The translations under genes and the position numbers were made by a program. A stretch of DNA of 64,000 nucleotides from Neoconidiobolus thromboides FSU 785 (lineage: Eukaryota > Entomophthoromycota > Entomophthoromycetes > Entomophthorales > Neoconidiobolaceae): assembly GCA_025603075.1 (NCBI GenBank), contig MU626348.1, positions 19,457 through 83,456 on the forward strand, given 5' to 3'. This document shows positions 20,962 to 32,637 of the stretch, one piece after another. The notes under the pieces were generated by a model. It had not been told where the DNA came from. It was given only the letters and a program-made list of their open reading frames with translations, and made no database searches. Every line of letters starts with the position of its first letter. Position 1 is the first letter of the stretch.

Positions 20962-21400
20962 GTCAAAATGATTTCGTATTTTATTTATTCAGCATCTATT
21001 ATTTATCATAATATAAGTATTCGTTAATTCTTTACTTTATATATTTTTTATTATTTTTGATTTTTGATTTCATTTGTAACAATATTTACCCTAACTAATT
21101 TTCTATTTCAAGACTTAAAAATTAAATAAATTATTAGTTTAAATGATAATTCAAAAAGACACCTGTATAAAAAAATAAAGCCCTATTGTTTTACAAATAA
21201 AATATATAATGTAAATCAATCGTATAACTGTATGTTAGGGAAGTAGTTAGAAATTATCGCTGGAAGTCATCTAAGTTTAAACCGAGATTACTACAAAGAT
21301 TATTAACCTTAGACTAGCGTTTTAATACTTAAAAATAATTTTCTAAGATATAAGCTCATTGCTACTGATGATTAAAATTCTGTAAGAAATGCTCTGTTAT
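20962..21400. other. AT-rich spacer
   Basis: Convergent 3' flanks. Nothing recognised. Confidence 0.5.
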
Positions 21401-21404
21401 TAAT

Positions 21405-22436
21405 TTAAATACAGGTGTACCGCTCCACATTTTCCCAAACTGGGTACTCTTCTGGCTTTAACTTAGGAAACATGGCATAAGGTAGAGAAGTACTATTCTC
21501 CTTACAACTAAGTTGATTTTCAAAGGTTGACCCCTTAAATAAATTTGGCTCAATGTTCAGTCCGGATACTTTAACAAATCCAATCCTATTAGCAAACGAA
21601 ACAATCTCTTCGAAAAGCTTTATTGTATGCTTTGATGTAGAGTTGCGAAGTATCATAATTTCCTTATCTTCAATCTTATAGTTCAAAATAATAAACTCGT
21701 CTTCATATTTTAAGCCATAGGTGTCAAACTTGGGTAACTTGAAATTTTCAAAAAATGCTTCACTCACAATCCAAAATCTTTGATATGTACAAAAGTTTGG
21801 CTCGATAACAAATAGACCAGTAGATGGAATCTTAGATAATTCCTTATTACTCAACTCTTTCTTCAAATTATCACAATCCCACGTACTAAGCTTTTGAATA
21901 TCTTCCTTTTTCAGATAACTTACTTCTCCATCTTTTTCTTTAGCCTTCCCTTGCACATGAATCTCTAACTTAAAAGGTGCATACAATTTATATCCAAATC
22001 TTTCATAGTAACTCCCAACCGTCGAGAACAAGGCTGTTGCTACAAGCCCATTCTCGTTACTCATCCTATCCATAAGTTTTCTAAACATAGCATCTGCATA
22101 CCCTTTCCTCCTTTTCGCTTCTGGAGTATATACTGCACTGACCGAGCGCACCTTAATTGTATTAAAACCTGAAGTGGGACTCAGATAATAACCTGTACGC
22201 GTTATCGTTTCTAAGTGAGATAAAATGTTAACAGACTCTTTCTCGTCTTGATTGATCAAAACCCAGGGTTCGATGTGTTGAAGGTTTTGAGGCAGTTGGG
22301 TCGTCTTTTTATAGATATCCAGGTAAAAGGCTGGGTCATTTACCTTTACCCAATGATAGTGGCGGTCAAGTAACATCTGATTTAATTGTTCGGTGTTCGC
22401 TTTCTTTAATATTTGGCTACTATTGGTTAGAAGCAT
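21405..22436 (-). CDS. GNAT-fold acetyltransferase, LYC1-like
   Basis: 343 residues in a single exon. An N-terminal GNAT core carries the acetyl-CoA motif A around residues 101-124 (VYTPEAKRRKGYADAMFRK) and the following strand/helix with YYERFGYKLY at 143-152. A longer C-terminal half follows, of the type seen in fungal LYC1-like (lysine N-acetyltransferase) proteins. The reaction would be transfer of an acetyl group to an amine. Lysine as acceptor is inferred only from the resemblance. There is no signal peptide or membrane segment, so it is cytosolic. This is one of the few single-exon genes here that is metabolic rather than secreted. Confidence 0.75.
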   Translation of the reverse strand: MLLTNSSQILKKANTEQLNQMLLDRHYHWVKVNDPAFYLDIYKKTTQLPQNLQHIEPWVLINQDEKESVNILSHLETITRTGYYLSPTSGFNTIKVRSVSAVYTPEAKRRKGYADAMFRKLMDRMSNENGLVATALFSTVGSYYERFGYKLYAPFKLEIHVQGKAKEKDGEVSYLKKEDIQKLSTWDCDNLKKELSNKELSKIPSTGLFVIEPNFCTYQRFWIVSEAFFENFKLPKFDTYGLKYEDEFIILNYKIEDKEIMILRNSTSKHTIKLFEEIVSFANRIGFVKVSGLNIEPNLFKGSTFENQLSCKENSTSLPYAMFPKLKPEEYPVWENVERYTCI

Positions 22437-22439
22437 TGT

Positions 22440-23415
22440 TTGAGTGTAGAGCTGGCTTTTATAGTGATTTTTTGAAAGTTGTTGGTTTTTAGTTAAGGGT
22501 TTATATACTTTTTATGATTTCTAAATAGTTCATGAATATAAATGAAAAAGGACTGGATCAACTGATTTAATTCTTGGTTATCTTGTGATAGTGTTCTTAA
22601 ATAATTAATTGCTGTAGAACGCTATAATCTCTATTTATACCTTCAGAATTTAAATTTGGAACTTACTATTTGCCTTGAGTAAAATTTTTGCTGTATATAT
22701 TAATTAAAGCTATTATAACTCTTTTAAGATTTTTTTGCATAGGTTTTTGTAGTTGAATTATTTTTATAATAGATTACGAAGCTTAGTTTCTATATTATTT
22801 GAATTTTAACAGGATTTTGTCTCTTATGTAATCAGTTAGTAGGCCATAAAAGAGTTGCAACAGTTATAAAAATATTTTTTGCCTACAGAAGCAATAAAAC
22901 ATAATTTTCAAAATCACTCTATTTAGAAATGTTTCTTTCAAAGATAACTTAATTAGCTATTGAACTATTGGCTGTCTTAATTAAATAGCTGGTACTGTTA
23001 TAGTAAAGAAATGAGAATTTGTTGATTCAAAAACAATTGTATGAATAGAGGATATTAAGAATTCAAGGTTTATAGTAAGTTAAAGGGGTATATGATCCTG
23101 TCTATAGTTATAATTAGTCTTTGAAAATTGAAATTTATGATTCAAAGCAAATTGTAAAGTTGAGGCTTTTTACTATTGTTAATAAAATAAATGACAAAGT
23201 GATCGGTTAAAAAAATAAATCAAGGGTTTCATTACAGCCAATGAAATAACTAGATTTTAAAAATTTGAGGTTAAGTACTAATAAAATTAAGTAGTTGGCA
23301 ACTCCTTTTTTTTTCAAGTATTTGGCATTAGGAAAAAGGGACTTGAATTTTTTTTTAAAAATTGGCAATCACTAGTAACATCATTTAATACGAAAACTCA
23401 CTACTTGAGAAAACA
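22440..23415. other. Divergent intergenic region
   Basis: About 1 kb between the acetyltransferase and TOP1 start codons. No TATA box is evident close to TOP1, and no gene or element copy. Confidence 0.5.
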
Positions 23416-23419
23416 AAAA

Positions 23420-26213
23420 ATGAGCGCAAATAGTTCAGAAGATGATCTGCCTTTGAGTGCTAGATTACTAAAAAGGCCGGCAGTAGCAAAACAGATAACT
23501 AATAGTAAGTATTTTATACTTGTTGTTGAAATAGTTCCTAAATAGCATGCAGGTATAAACAATCAACCAATAGATAATGGAAACTCTAGTGATTCGGATA
23601 TACCATTGTCTAAAAAAATATTAAAAAAGAATGCTCAGGTAAACTAAAATACTATATTAAAAGAAACTTTACTTAAAAAAGAAGAATGGTATTAAAAAAG
23701 AGAAACCCAATCCAGTTCCAAAACCAAAAGTTAAAAACGAAGCTACTTCTCCAAAGATAAAGAGAGAACCGACCACTCAAAAAATTAAAGTCGAAGCGGA
23801 TACTCCAAAGAGGAAACCCATCAATGGTGTAGAGTCTGGGAATAATAAAAGAGCAAAAGATGTTAAACCTATCAAAGGAGAAGTTAAAGATGAAGATGAA
23901 GATGAAGATGAAGAATATCAGTGGTGGCTCCAAGAAGGTGATGGTGATAAGTCAGTGAAATGGAATACCCTTGAACATAATGGGGTATATTTTCCACCAC
24001 CTTATGAGCCACATAATGTTAAAATGTTATATGACGGTATAATAATTAATAGTAAAAAATCAATAAAATTTATGTTATTTAGGGAAACCAATTACCTTGC
24101 CGCCGGAAGCTGAAGAAGTAGCTAGTTTCTTTGCTGCTTTGATAGAGTCGGACTATGCAAGAAATCCAGTATTTGTTAGGAATTTTTTCAAAGATTTCAA
24201 AGATGTTTTAAAAGAGTGCAAAGCAGTAAGAATTTAATTTAATTTTCCTTTGCTTTATTTATTTGTTTTAAAAAGGATACGGATATTAAAGAATTTAAAA
24301 AATGTGACTTTACACCAATTTTTAACTATTTACAAGCCCTTAAAGAGCAAAAGAAATCTAAAACTAAGGAAGAAAAACTTGTACTTTTTTCTTTATCTGA
24401 TTTTTCACATATACTTACTTTTTTAAAAGCAAGATAAAAAGGATAAAGAGGTTATTGATGAACATTATGGCTATGCCATCCTTAATGGACGTAAAGAAAA
24501 GTTGGGTAACTTTCGTATTGAACCTCCAGGCTTATTTAGAGGCCGTGGAGATCATCCTAAAACTGGATGCTTGAAGGTGATCTAGCTTTTTATATAACTA
24601 TTATTATATATCTAACTTATATTAATAGAGAAGAGTATCACCAGAACAAATTACTATCAATATTGGCAAGGAGGCCAAAGTGCCTACCCCACCACCAGGC
24701 CATAAATGGGGTAAAGTAATACATGATAACACTGTTGCTTGGTTAGCTACTTGGAAAGAAAATATCAATGGGTTATTTAAATATGTCCTTTTTGGTGCTA
24801 CTAGTTCCTTAAAGGGACAGAGTGATATGAAGAAGTTTGAAAAGGCTAGGGAGTTGAAGGGATGTATCGATGATATCCGTAGTACTTATATGGAGGAGCT
24901 TAAAGATAAAGTAGCTTCTACACGTCAAAGAGCTACTGCGTTGTACCTTATCGATCGCCTTGCACTCAGAGCTGGTAATGAAAAAGGAGAGGATGAAGCT
25001 GATACCGTTGGTTGTTGTTCCCTTAGATATGAGCATGTCACATTGGTACCTCCAAATACTTTAAAGTTCGATTTTTTGGGTAAGGATAGTATCAGATATC
25101 AAAATGAAGTCCAAGTTATTGAGCAGGTTTACAAGAATATCGCTATCTTTAAAAAATCACCAAAGAAAGAAGGAGATATGATCTTTGACCGTTTAAATGT
25201 AAGTTTGTTTTAATTTTTGTGTGTCGAATTTTAATGTTATTAGACTGGTACACTTAATCGCCATCTTGCTAGTTTACTTCCAGGTCTCTCTGCTAAAGTT
25301 TTCCGTACTTATAATGCCTCATTTACTTTCCAAAATCAGCTCAAAAGCACCCCAGAAGATGGCACTATTCATGAAAAATTACTTGCTTATAACCGTGCTA
25401 ATCGTCAAGTTGCCATTCTCTGTAACCATCAACGTTCAGTAAGTAAAGGTTTTGAAACTCAGATGGAGCGTATCGATGACAAGGTAAGGTTTTATGGTGG
25501 TATTTTAATAAATAGTAAGTTAACTGAACACTAGCTTAAAACTATGCAATTCCAAAGACATCGCCTCAAGCTAGAAATCTTAAGCCTTGATCCAAAGGCG
25601 GGTAAAAGGTACCCTGAACTTCTTGTTAAGGATGAAAATCATGATGAGTTTTGGTGTACTGAACATGTCGATCTGCTTATGGAAAAGGAAAGGGAAAAAG
25701 CAAGGTTAAAGTTTGAAAAGACAAATGTTGTCCTAAAAGAGAAAGGAGAAAAAGTGCAAGGAGAAAGTGTCTTGAAAGAAAAGTTAGATGAGCTTGATGC
25801 TGAACACAAAATCTTGCTGAAGGAGGTTAAGAACAACAAAGTTAGCGATTCCAAAAAGGTCAACACGGTAGAAAAGTTGATGGATAAGCTTGATAAACTT
25901 AACGCCCGTATCAGTGCAGCTAATACTTCAAAGATTGATAAGGTAAATTTATCGTGTCTACTCCAGCATGATATTTAATTTATTTAGGATGAAAATAAAA
26001 CTACGGCCCTTGGAACATCTAAGATCAATTATATTGATCCTAGAATTTCAGTCGCTTGGTGTGCCAAGTATAAAGTACCTTTAGATAAAATTTTCAATCG
26101 TACTTTACGTGATAAGTTTAAGTGGGCAACCATTGTAGATGAGAATTATGTAAGATTTGTTTTTTGTTTTTTGTTTCTTTTATCGAAAACTAATTACGAT
26201 TTAGGAATTTTAA
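23420..26213 (+). CDS. TOP1: DNA topoisomerase I (type IB), 11 exons
   Basis: I can splice eleven exons by eye: 23420-23504, 23553-23638, 23682-24036, 24083-24225, 24276-24380, 24430-24576, 24629-25198, 25244-25483, 25535-25942, 25988-26149 and 26205-26213. The sum is 2310 nt, an intact frame of 769 residues, close to the human enzyme's length. The N-terminus is charged and disordered. The core begins around [14 protein letters not shown] and includes [11 protein letters not shown], the KWGKVIHD segment, and the [20 protein letters not shown] block with its catalytic Arg. Next come the coiled-coil linker and the C-terminal SKINYIDPR with active-site Tyr728. The last exon encodes only Glu-Phe-stop. 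The enzyme nicks one DNA strand through a 3'-phosphotyrosine to relax supercoils in the nucleus. Introns are 43-54 nt. Confidence 0.97.
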
Positions 26214-26498
26214 AAATCAAACTGTTTTTATGTCTAGGTGTTAAAAAAATCCATATCGAGTATTAGATCCTTTTTAGCATCCAACACTTTAACTTCTTAT
26301 TGAGTGTATTTTACTTTTTTGAATAAAACCAATTAGATATAATTGTTTGGTCTTTATAGTTTGATAGGTGATGTAAAATTTATTAGTATAGAATTTTAAG
26401 ATAAATTAAATTCGACTTTGTATTGTGAAATTATAAATAACATTTTAACTTGACAACTATTTGAAAATAACGATTTTCTTTATGAATAGAAAAAGCAT

Positions 26499-26600
26499 CA
26501 TATGGGGATGTGTTTTTTTATTTAAGAATTTTACCAATAATCTTTCCACTTAAAAAGTGCTTAAAAAATGGAAAAGTAATGAAAAAAACACCTCCGTATA
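26499..26600 (-). mobile_element. Fold-back element copy 15
   Basis: ATAT|GGGGATG ... ACACCTCC|GTAT. It lies between TOP1 and the next gene. Confidence 0.88.
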
Positions 26601-26776
26601 CAGTTGATACATAAATTGAAGCTATTATAATGATTGTTTAAATAACATAAGTCCTATTAAAATAAATACTTAATGAAACAATGACAAAATAACTTAAATT
26701 CAAATATACGATTTTTATGCAAGCGAAAAATATTTTTATTTCAGCAATAATAAAACAACATGGCCCCTTTAACATC

Positions 26777-27199
26777 TTATTCGGTTTTGATAGCAGCTTG
26801 GTTCTCATTACGTAAAGTACCAACAGCAATATTGTGAGAAGGAGATGCGACTTTTCCAGTAAGAGGGGTGTAATATTCTGGATTAAAACCACCATAAGGA
26901 AGGTAGTAGACGTTAGGAAGATAGCCACCATAAGTATTGATTGGGATAAAGGCTCTGCGCTCAACTTGTTGAATTACTTGTTTCTCTGGGAGGATGGTTT
27001 CAACGGTTCTGTAAAGGCCATGGTGTTTATGATGATGGTGACCAAAAACCTCATTATGTTTTTGGTATTGGAATTGGCCGAGATTGATGTAGGAATCTGG
27101 GGAAGCGAGCTCAGATTGTTGGTCACCAGCAAAATCTTTGATGAGTTTAGAGCTGGTAAGGCTAGCGAGGAATAAAGCACTGATGTAGTTGAATTTCAT
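26777..27199 (-). CDS. Small secreted protein, pair member A
   Basis: 140 residues in a single exon, signal peptide about 1-17. Paralogous to the protein at 28260. Shared blocks are QQSE(L/I)ASPDS with INLGQ and QKHNEV near the mature N-terminus, and VASPSH with VG(T/S)L and NQ(A/G)AI at the C-terminus. The middle differs: A has a His cluster (GHHHHKHHG) and Tyr/Pro/Gly motifs. There is no Cys. The conserved ends with a variable centre suggest an extracellular protein whose ends are constrained. No known family recognised. A TATA box lies 35 bp upstream. The overlapping frames on both strands are shadows. Confidence 0.8.
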   Translation of the reverse strand: MKFNYISALFLASLTSSKLIKDFAGDQQSELASPDSYINLGQFQYQKHNEVFGHHHHKHHGLYRTVETILPEKQVIQQVERRAFIPINTYGGYLPNVYYLPYGGFNPEYYTPLTGKVASPSHNIAVGTLRNENQAAIKTE

Positions 27200-27233
27200 T
27201 TTAGTGTAAGAATAATGATAAGTTTTTCATTCC

Positions 27234-27240
27234 TTTTATA
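27234..27240 (-). promoter_or_regulatory. TATA box of secreted pair member A
   Basis: TATAAAA on the minus strand, 35 bp before the ATG. Confidence 0.55.
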
Positions 27241-27244
27241 CTAG

Positions 27245-28225
27245 TCCTTGGAGGAGTTTTATCAGCTTGGCCCTGTGTTAATTAGTTTAAGCAATTTTAT
27301 ATTAATATAATTATTGCTTTTTAGTTGGGTTTAAGCTAATTGAATAATATCGGTATGTGATATAGCTTTAATTATGACTTATTATGGTCATTGTGTTATC
27401 AAATCATTTTGTAATTAACTATTATACCTTGTATGATAATATTTTATAGTTTAAATTATTTTAACTGAATATTTCTAATCAGTATAAATTACTTTAATTT
27501 TATGAATGAAACGATGTTTAAACTATTATACTTGGCTATTTGAATACATCACTATTTAAAGTTTAGTGAATTTTACAAAACTTAGTACCTTAGTTTAGAA
27601 TAATCCTAAATTTAATAATAACACAAAACAATATAATTAAATAAATTAGTGTTTATTAAACTTTGAGCTTAGAGCTATTCTTATACTAAAATAACTTTAT
27701 AAGCCATATGAAAATGCCTGTAACCTACGAAATAAAACAGTTAATGATATAGCTCATCTAATTTGAATATTTATATATTTGTAATGACAAACTTTAATCA
27801 ACAAACACTTACATTAACTTTATTAAAAAATATATTAAAGGATATACATATCATCTAAAGTTGATTCTTATAGTCATTGAAAACTTATTTTAAAAAGACT
27901 AGTATAAAATACAATATCTAATTGATTACAATTAAATATTAACTGAAAAACTTGAATAAATGAATATACTTATTTCAAAGCTCATGTTTATATTTATATA
28001 TCTTTATATTAGGATTATTTTCCACCTAACATCAGACATAATCTTATTTGCTTAAATACAAATAAAGGAATTTTTAAAAATTATTCGAAAATTATTCAAA
28101 AATTATAAAGTTTATAAGATTTTAATGATCTTTTAATTATAGCTATAATTAAATACACTTATATTAACAATTTAACAAAAATATCAAACAAGTCAATTTG
28201 CTTAAAATATAAGTACGCAATGCAA
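27245..28225. other. AT-rich spacer between the two paired secreted genes
   Basis: About 1 kb without an open frame. No recognisable repeat copy. Confidence 0.5.
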
Positions 28226-28259
28226 GTAATTTTATTTCAAGTTAACAATAGCTATTGGC

Positions 28260-28658
28260 TTATTCCTTAGAAATAGCACCTTGATTGTTATTGAATAAAG
28301 AGCCAACGGAAATAGTATGGGAAGGAGAAGCAACAGTACCAGCAATTGGGGAGTAAAGTTTGGTATGATGACCCTTGTAACCTGGTAATACGTTGTAACC
28401 ACCAAAACGTTCAAAGCCACCGTGATAGACGGGTACTACGTTAAAGGTATTGAAACGGGTAAGTGGAACTTGAGGTAAGTAGTAAAGAGCTCCAGATGGG
28501 AAACCACGAACTTCATTGTGTTTTTGGATTTGGAGTTGCCCAAGATTGATTTTAGAATCTGGGGAAGCAATCTCAGATTGTTGCTCACCTGAAAAACCGG
28601 TGATAGCGTGGGAGCTATAAAGACTGATGAATGATACGGCAGGGATAAAGAACTTCAT
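28260..28658 (-). CDS. Small secreted protein, pair member B
   Basis: 132 residues in a single exon, signal peptide about 1-18. Tandem paralogue of the gene at 26777, in the same orientation. It keeps the ASPDS-INLGQ-QKHNEV and VASPSH-VGSL-NQGAI blocks. The centre is rich in aromatic residues and Gly/Pro and has no His cluster. There is no Cys. A TATA box lies 35 bp upstream, the same spacing as in pair member A, so the duplication included the promoter. Function unknown. Confidence 0.8.
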   Translation of the reverse strand: MKFFIPAVSFISLYSSHAITGFSGEQQSEIASPDSKINLGQLQIQKHNEVRGFPSGALYYLPQVPLTRFNTFNVVPVYHGGFERFGGYNVLPGYKGHHTKLYSPIAGTVASPSHTISVGSLFNNNQGAISKE

Positions 28659-28692
28659 TTTGATAAGTTGAGAATGGTGAGGAAGTAGCTAC

Positions 28693-28699
28693 TTTTATA
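28693..28699 (-). promoter_or_regulatory. TATA box of secreted pair member B
   Basis: TATAAAA on the minus strand, 35 bp before the ATG, mirroring pair member A. Confidence 0.55.
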
Positions 28700-28704
28700 C
28701 CTTC

Positions 28705-30450
28705 TTCTACAAGGTCAACATACTGTTTATTTGATTGCTTGATTAAATTTTTTTAACTTTATTGTTATAATACTCAATTGATTTCTATTTGTTTGGTCTG
28801 GTGTTTATTGTTTGTAGCTAAACAATGAGGATAACAAATATCTTATATCAATTAATTATTAATGTAATTTAAAGTATTAACTTAACTTAATAAAACTGTA
28901 TTAATACACAAAACTGTTTTGACATAAGGAATAAATAAAAAAATTAATAAAGTTAAATTTAACAAATAATTTATTGTTTTAAATAAGTTAGCGTATTAAT
29001 AATAATAGTATGGCAGGGATATCTATAATGAAATGATTAGATTTCTATTGAATTAATATGTAATTATAATAAAAAAATCAGTGTGTGAATACAAAACTTC
29101 ATGAGAAAGTTATTTTTATAACTCAGAATTAGCATGATAAAAGCATCATTTTAAATAAAGTATAAAAAATTAAAATACTTACCGATTAGAAGAATACCAC
29201 TTTAAATGAAGGGTTTCAATTAATTAGTTTTAGAGCCTAATAAAATTAGATTAGAATGATTGTTATTAGAATATCAATTAAACTATATAGTTTATCAGAA
29301 ACTGCGGCTAAGCAGGGCTTTTTGTCAACAAAAGTTCTTCGTTAATTTCAGCCTGGGGCGACAAAGCGTTCATCATGATAGTATGATTTTAAATAATGAT
29401 GAGACTTACCTTATGAGACTTAATTCCTTAGGCAACTATCATTATTATAATAAATAAGATCTAAACTGAACAAACGATTAATTACTGTTTTTATCGTAAA
29501 ATAGTTAAAATGATTCAATAATAATATCAGAAACTTTTTCACAGCATTATAAGTTACCACTCAGACAGGGATAACTGTTATTGAATAAATATTTCATCAT
29601 TATATAAATCATTAATTGATATTGAAAGCTTACCTAGTAACTGATCAAAGTTAACTTTATCGAGATAAAAGATGTTAAGTTTAGTTTCCAAATTATTTAT
29701 ACTTTTTCAATCCATGTGAAAAAATTTTCGTTGGATTTGAACAACTTATGCAATTTTTAAAAAATGAAAAGTTTTAAACCAATTAAATGAAGTCAAAAAA
29801 GCTGCATATTTTTTAAGATGCAAAATAGTAAATAAAATACTCAAAAATTTCGAGTCAAAAATATACCTGCTAACTGAGGGAAGAATGTAAACAAATTGTT
29901 GATGAGCTAGGTCATGATAGTATTGATCAAAATAATAGCTATTCCTCGCTTGAGTAAAGAACAAGAATATTTAAAACCTAACTTTATTTCACTAAGTGAT
30001 GTGATTAGTGTTATTACATAAAATACCATGAAATCAAGATACTTAACGACCTGAAGACGTTTTTGTTCAATTTTAAAGAAAAGATAATAGCATATATCCT
30101 TTCAAATGAGGATGGTTTAATCACACCTCAAGAAAAGCGTATAACATGATTAAAACATCTATTAAAAAATGACGATTTATGTATTAAAAGTGGTCATTTT
30201 AAAGACATAGTAAGAGTTTATATATATTATCTATAAGGAGCATGATTAGATGGTATTTTGAAGTTTTAAGTCCATCATGTTTGTGTAACATCTCATTTAC
30301 AAAATATTGTAATAGACTCATGTAAAACATTTTCATTATTAAAACACCTATTATATTTAATTTAAATAATCAATCATCAAGTGTGCCAAAGAAGCGTGAG
30401 ATAACCTCATGCTGTTTGTCTTAGTGTATGGTAAGGATACAGAAATCATA
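28705..30450. other. Spacer with coding-looking relics
   Basis: 1.7 kb with no intact gene. A 65-codon frame at 29260-29457 (+) and a 72-codon frame at 29746-29964 (-) are flanked by stops. At 29610-29720 (-) a run resembling exon sequence (KVNFDQLL followed by a GTAAG donor) matches one near 7200. A further run near 30085-30230 (+) stays open except for one TGA. These look like remains of genes I cannot identify. Confidence 0.35.
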
Positions 30451-30455
30451 TTATC

Positions 30456-30562
30456 CTATGGGGACGTTTTTTTCAGCCTCATCACTTTTTCCATCATTTA
30501 AGTGTTATTTGAGTGGAAAAATCGTTAGTAAAATTTTTACATATGAAAATACATCTACCTAT
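30456..30562 (+). mobile_element. Fold-back element copy 16, target duplication CTAT
   Basis: CTAT|GGGGACG ... ACATCTAC|CTAT. A non-palindromic flank repeated exactly on both sides. Confidence 0.9.
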
Positions 30563-30759
30563 GTTCAATATCAAAAAAGTTTAAAGATTCAATTGTTTAT
30601 AATGTATCATTTGTTTTTATATTTTATATATTTTGTATTTTATATTTTATTTAGTATAAATTTCAAGTATTGCTATTGCTAATGATACAATGCAAAATAT
30701 TTTGTGATTGATATTATTAAATGAGTGCCTATTAAACATTTTATAAATGTATTTTTCTG

Positions 30760-30869
30760 ATTATGTGGAGATGTTTTTTTAGTTTCATTACTTTTTCCAT
30801 CTTTAAGCCCTGTTTGAGCAAAAAGGTTGCTAATAAAATTCTTAAACAAAGAAATACATTCCCATATTT
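30760..30869 (+). mobile_element. Fold-back element copy 17
   Basis: TTATGTGGAGATG ... ACATTCCCATAT, with a slightly rearranged left end. Confidence 0.82.
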
Positions 30870-31117
30870 TGAAAGCTCTTTATATGTGTTATTTGTAGTA
30901 CTAACAAGTTTAAGTCATAGTAGAAAAGTTCTGATATCAGCTATTCAACTACAGTAATTTTTTAGGTATTGCATTTAAAAGATACTATACAGTGTTGATC
31001 GTCTTCAAAGTCTAAAATTTTTTTATCAAAGGTTTAAATAAAATAAATACTAAATTATTGGCAGACAATTACCTTTATTTATTGTTTGAAATGTCACTTT
31101 AATCTAAATTTTGTATA

Positions 31118-31223
31118 ATATGGGGCTGTTTTTTTTAGTTTCATTATTTTTTCATTTTTTAAGCACTATTTAAGCGGAAATTTTGTTAGTAAGATTCTTA
31201 AGTACAAAAATACATCCCCATAT
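31118..31223 (+). mobile_element. Fold-back element copy 18
   Basis: ATATGGGGCTG ... TACATCCCCATAT. Its GGGGCTG left end matches copy 3, so these two may form a subfamily. Confidence 0.9.
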
Positions 31224-32560
31224 TTTATTTATAAAAAATTCATAATACTTTTAAAGTATATAATTAATATAAATGGTAAATTTTCAATATCATAGTAAGT
31301 GGATATATCAAAATAACTAAATAGTTTTATGACCATAAAAAACAGTAATTTGTTCTATTTAAGGATAGTTAATAACTATTAAAGCTAGCATCACAAAGCA
31401 CTTATATTAAACTAACTTATTAAGTATTAAACAATAGACAATATAAAACCCCTTTTTAAAAATTAGAGGCTAAAAGCTTATTTAAATAAACATGCATTTA
31501 ATATAACAAAGTAATGACACTGGTAACATAGAGTTTTAAAAACCGTTCCTAGGAGGTATTTCTTATCTAGAAGCATCTCCTTAAATATATGTTTTATTAA
31601 ATAACGCTATTTAATAAGACATATATTTAATGTTTCAAGTTATTGTCATTTTTAAAGGATCCAATACATTATAATCTTTTTATTATTCATTTTTTTAGTC
31701 ATTTTGATCTATCAATATTTTAAGATAAAGACATAGTCGTATTAATGCCATATCAAAATAGATTATGTAAACATTGGAACGTTTTTAATAACTATAACAT
31801 GTACTTAAGGATAGAACACTATTTAATAAATTTAGTCATTGATTAGACAATAATAATGATATATAGATAAAAAAGAAGATAGAGAATCTTCTTAATTAAA
31901 GAGTTCATATAATTGGATAAAATAAGATGAAATTTTATCAACTTTTTAAAACAAAAATCCCTCACTTTTTTTTCTTACTTTTTAGTCGAAGTTACAATTA
32001 CGCTGTAATTTTGTTAATTGAATTGCTTTATTAAGCAAAAATAATTAATTTAAATAAAAAAGGTCATAGCAACATCAATACGAATAAAAGTATTATAAAA
32101 ATTCATTAAACAGCAATCAAATATAGCTAAACTAGGTTAAGGGTATGAGATGTTTATTAATAAGTGCAACTGATACTACTCTATTTATAAATTTGAGTTA
32201 TTTTTAATATATTTTTAATTTTAAGTTAAATTTCGATTTTTCAAATTTTTACAGACTTAAATTGTTTTTACCCCAGTTTGACTACAGTGATTTGATAAGG
32301 GTTTAATAAAAAGAAAGGTAGAATTAACGGATAAAAAAGTAGTGAAATCAAAATCAACCAATTAAATGTACTCTTTTCATGCAATTTATTAACCTAATTT
32401 ATCTTTTAATGTTCTAAAAAAGCTATATGAAGTAATGATAGGAAATGGATTAGTACCCAGAATAAATGAAGGTTAATAGAATAAGAATAAAAGATATAAA
32501 TAAGCATAGAATTTCAGTTACTTTTGTCATATTTTCTTTGTTTATACGAGATAATAACAG
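31224..32560. other. AT-rich spacer
   Basis: Contains the hairpin at 31582-31629 but no gene. Confidence 0.5.
31582..31629. repeat. Near-perfect 22-bp inverted repeat with 4-bp loop
   Basis: Two 22-base arms match at 21 positions around an ACGC spacer (31604-31607). Unrelated to the fold-back element family. It does not overlap a gene. It could form a cruciform or act as a terminator-like hairpin. Confidence 0.8.
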
Positions 32561-32562
32561 TA

Positions 32563-32572
32563 TATATAAATA
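32563..32572 (+). promoter_or_regulatory. TATA box of the LPMO-like gene
   Basis: TATATAAATA about 66-75 bp before the ATG at 32638. Confidence 0.5.
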
Positions 32573-32637
32573 ATAATTTACAAAGCTAGTCTTTTATTTT
32601 TTTATTAATTCCATAATTCAAATCAATTGTATCTAAT

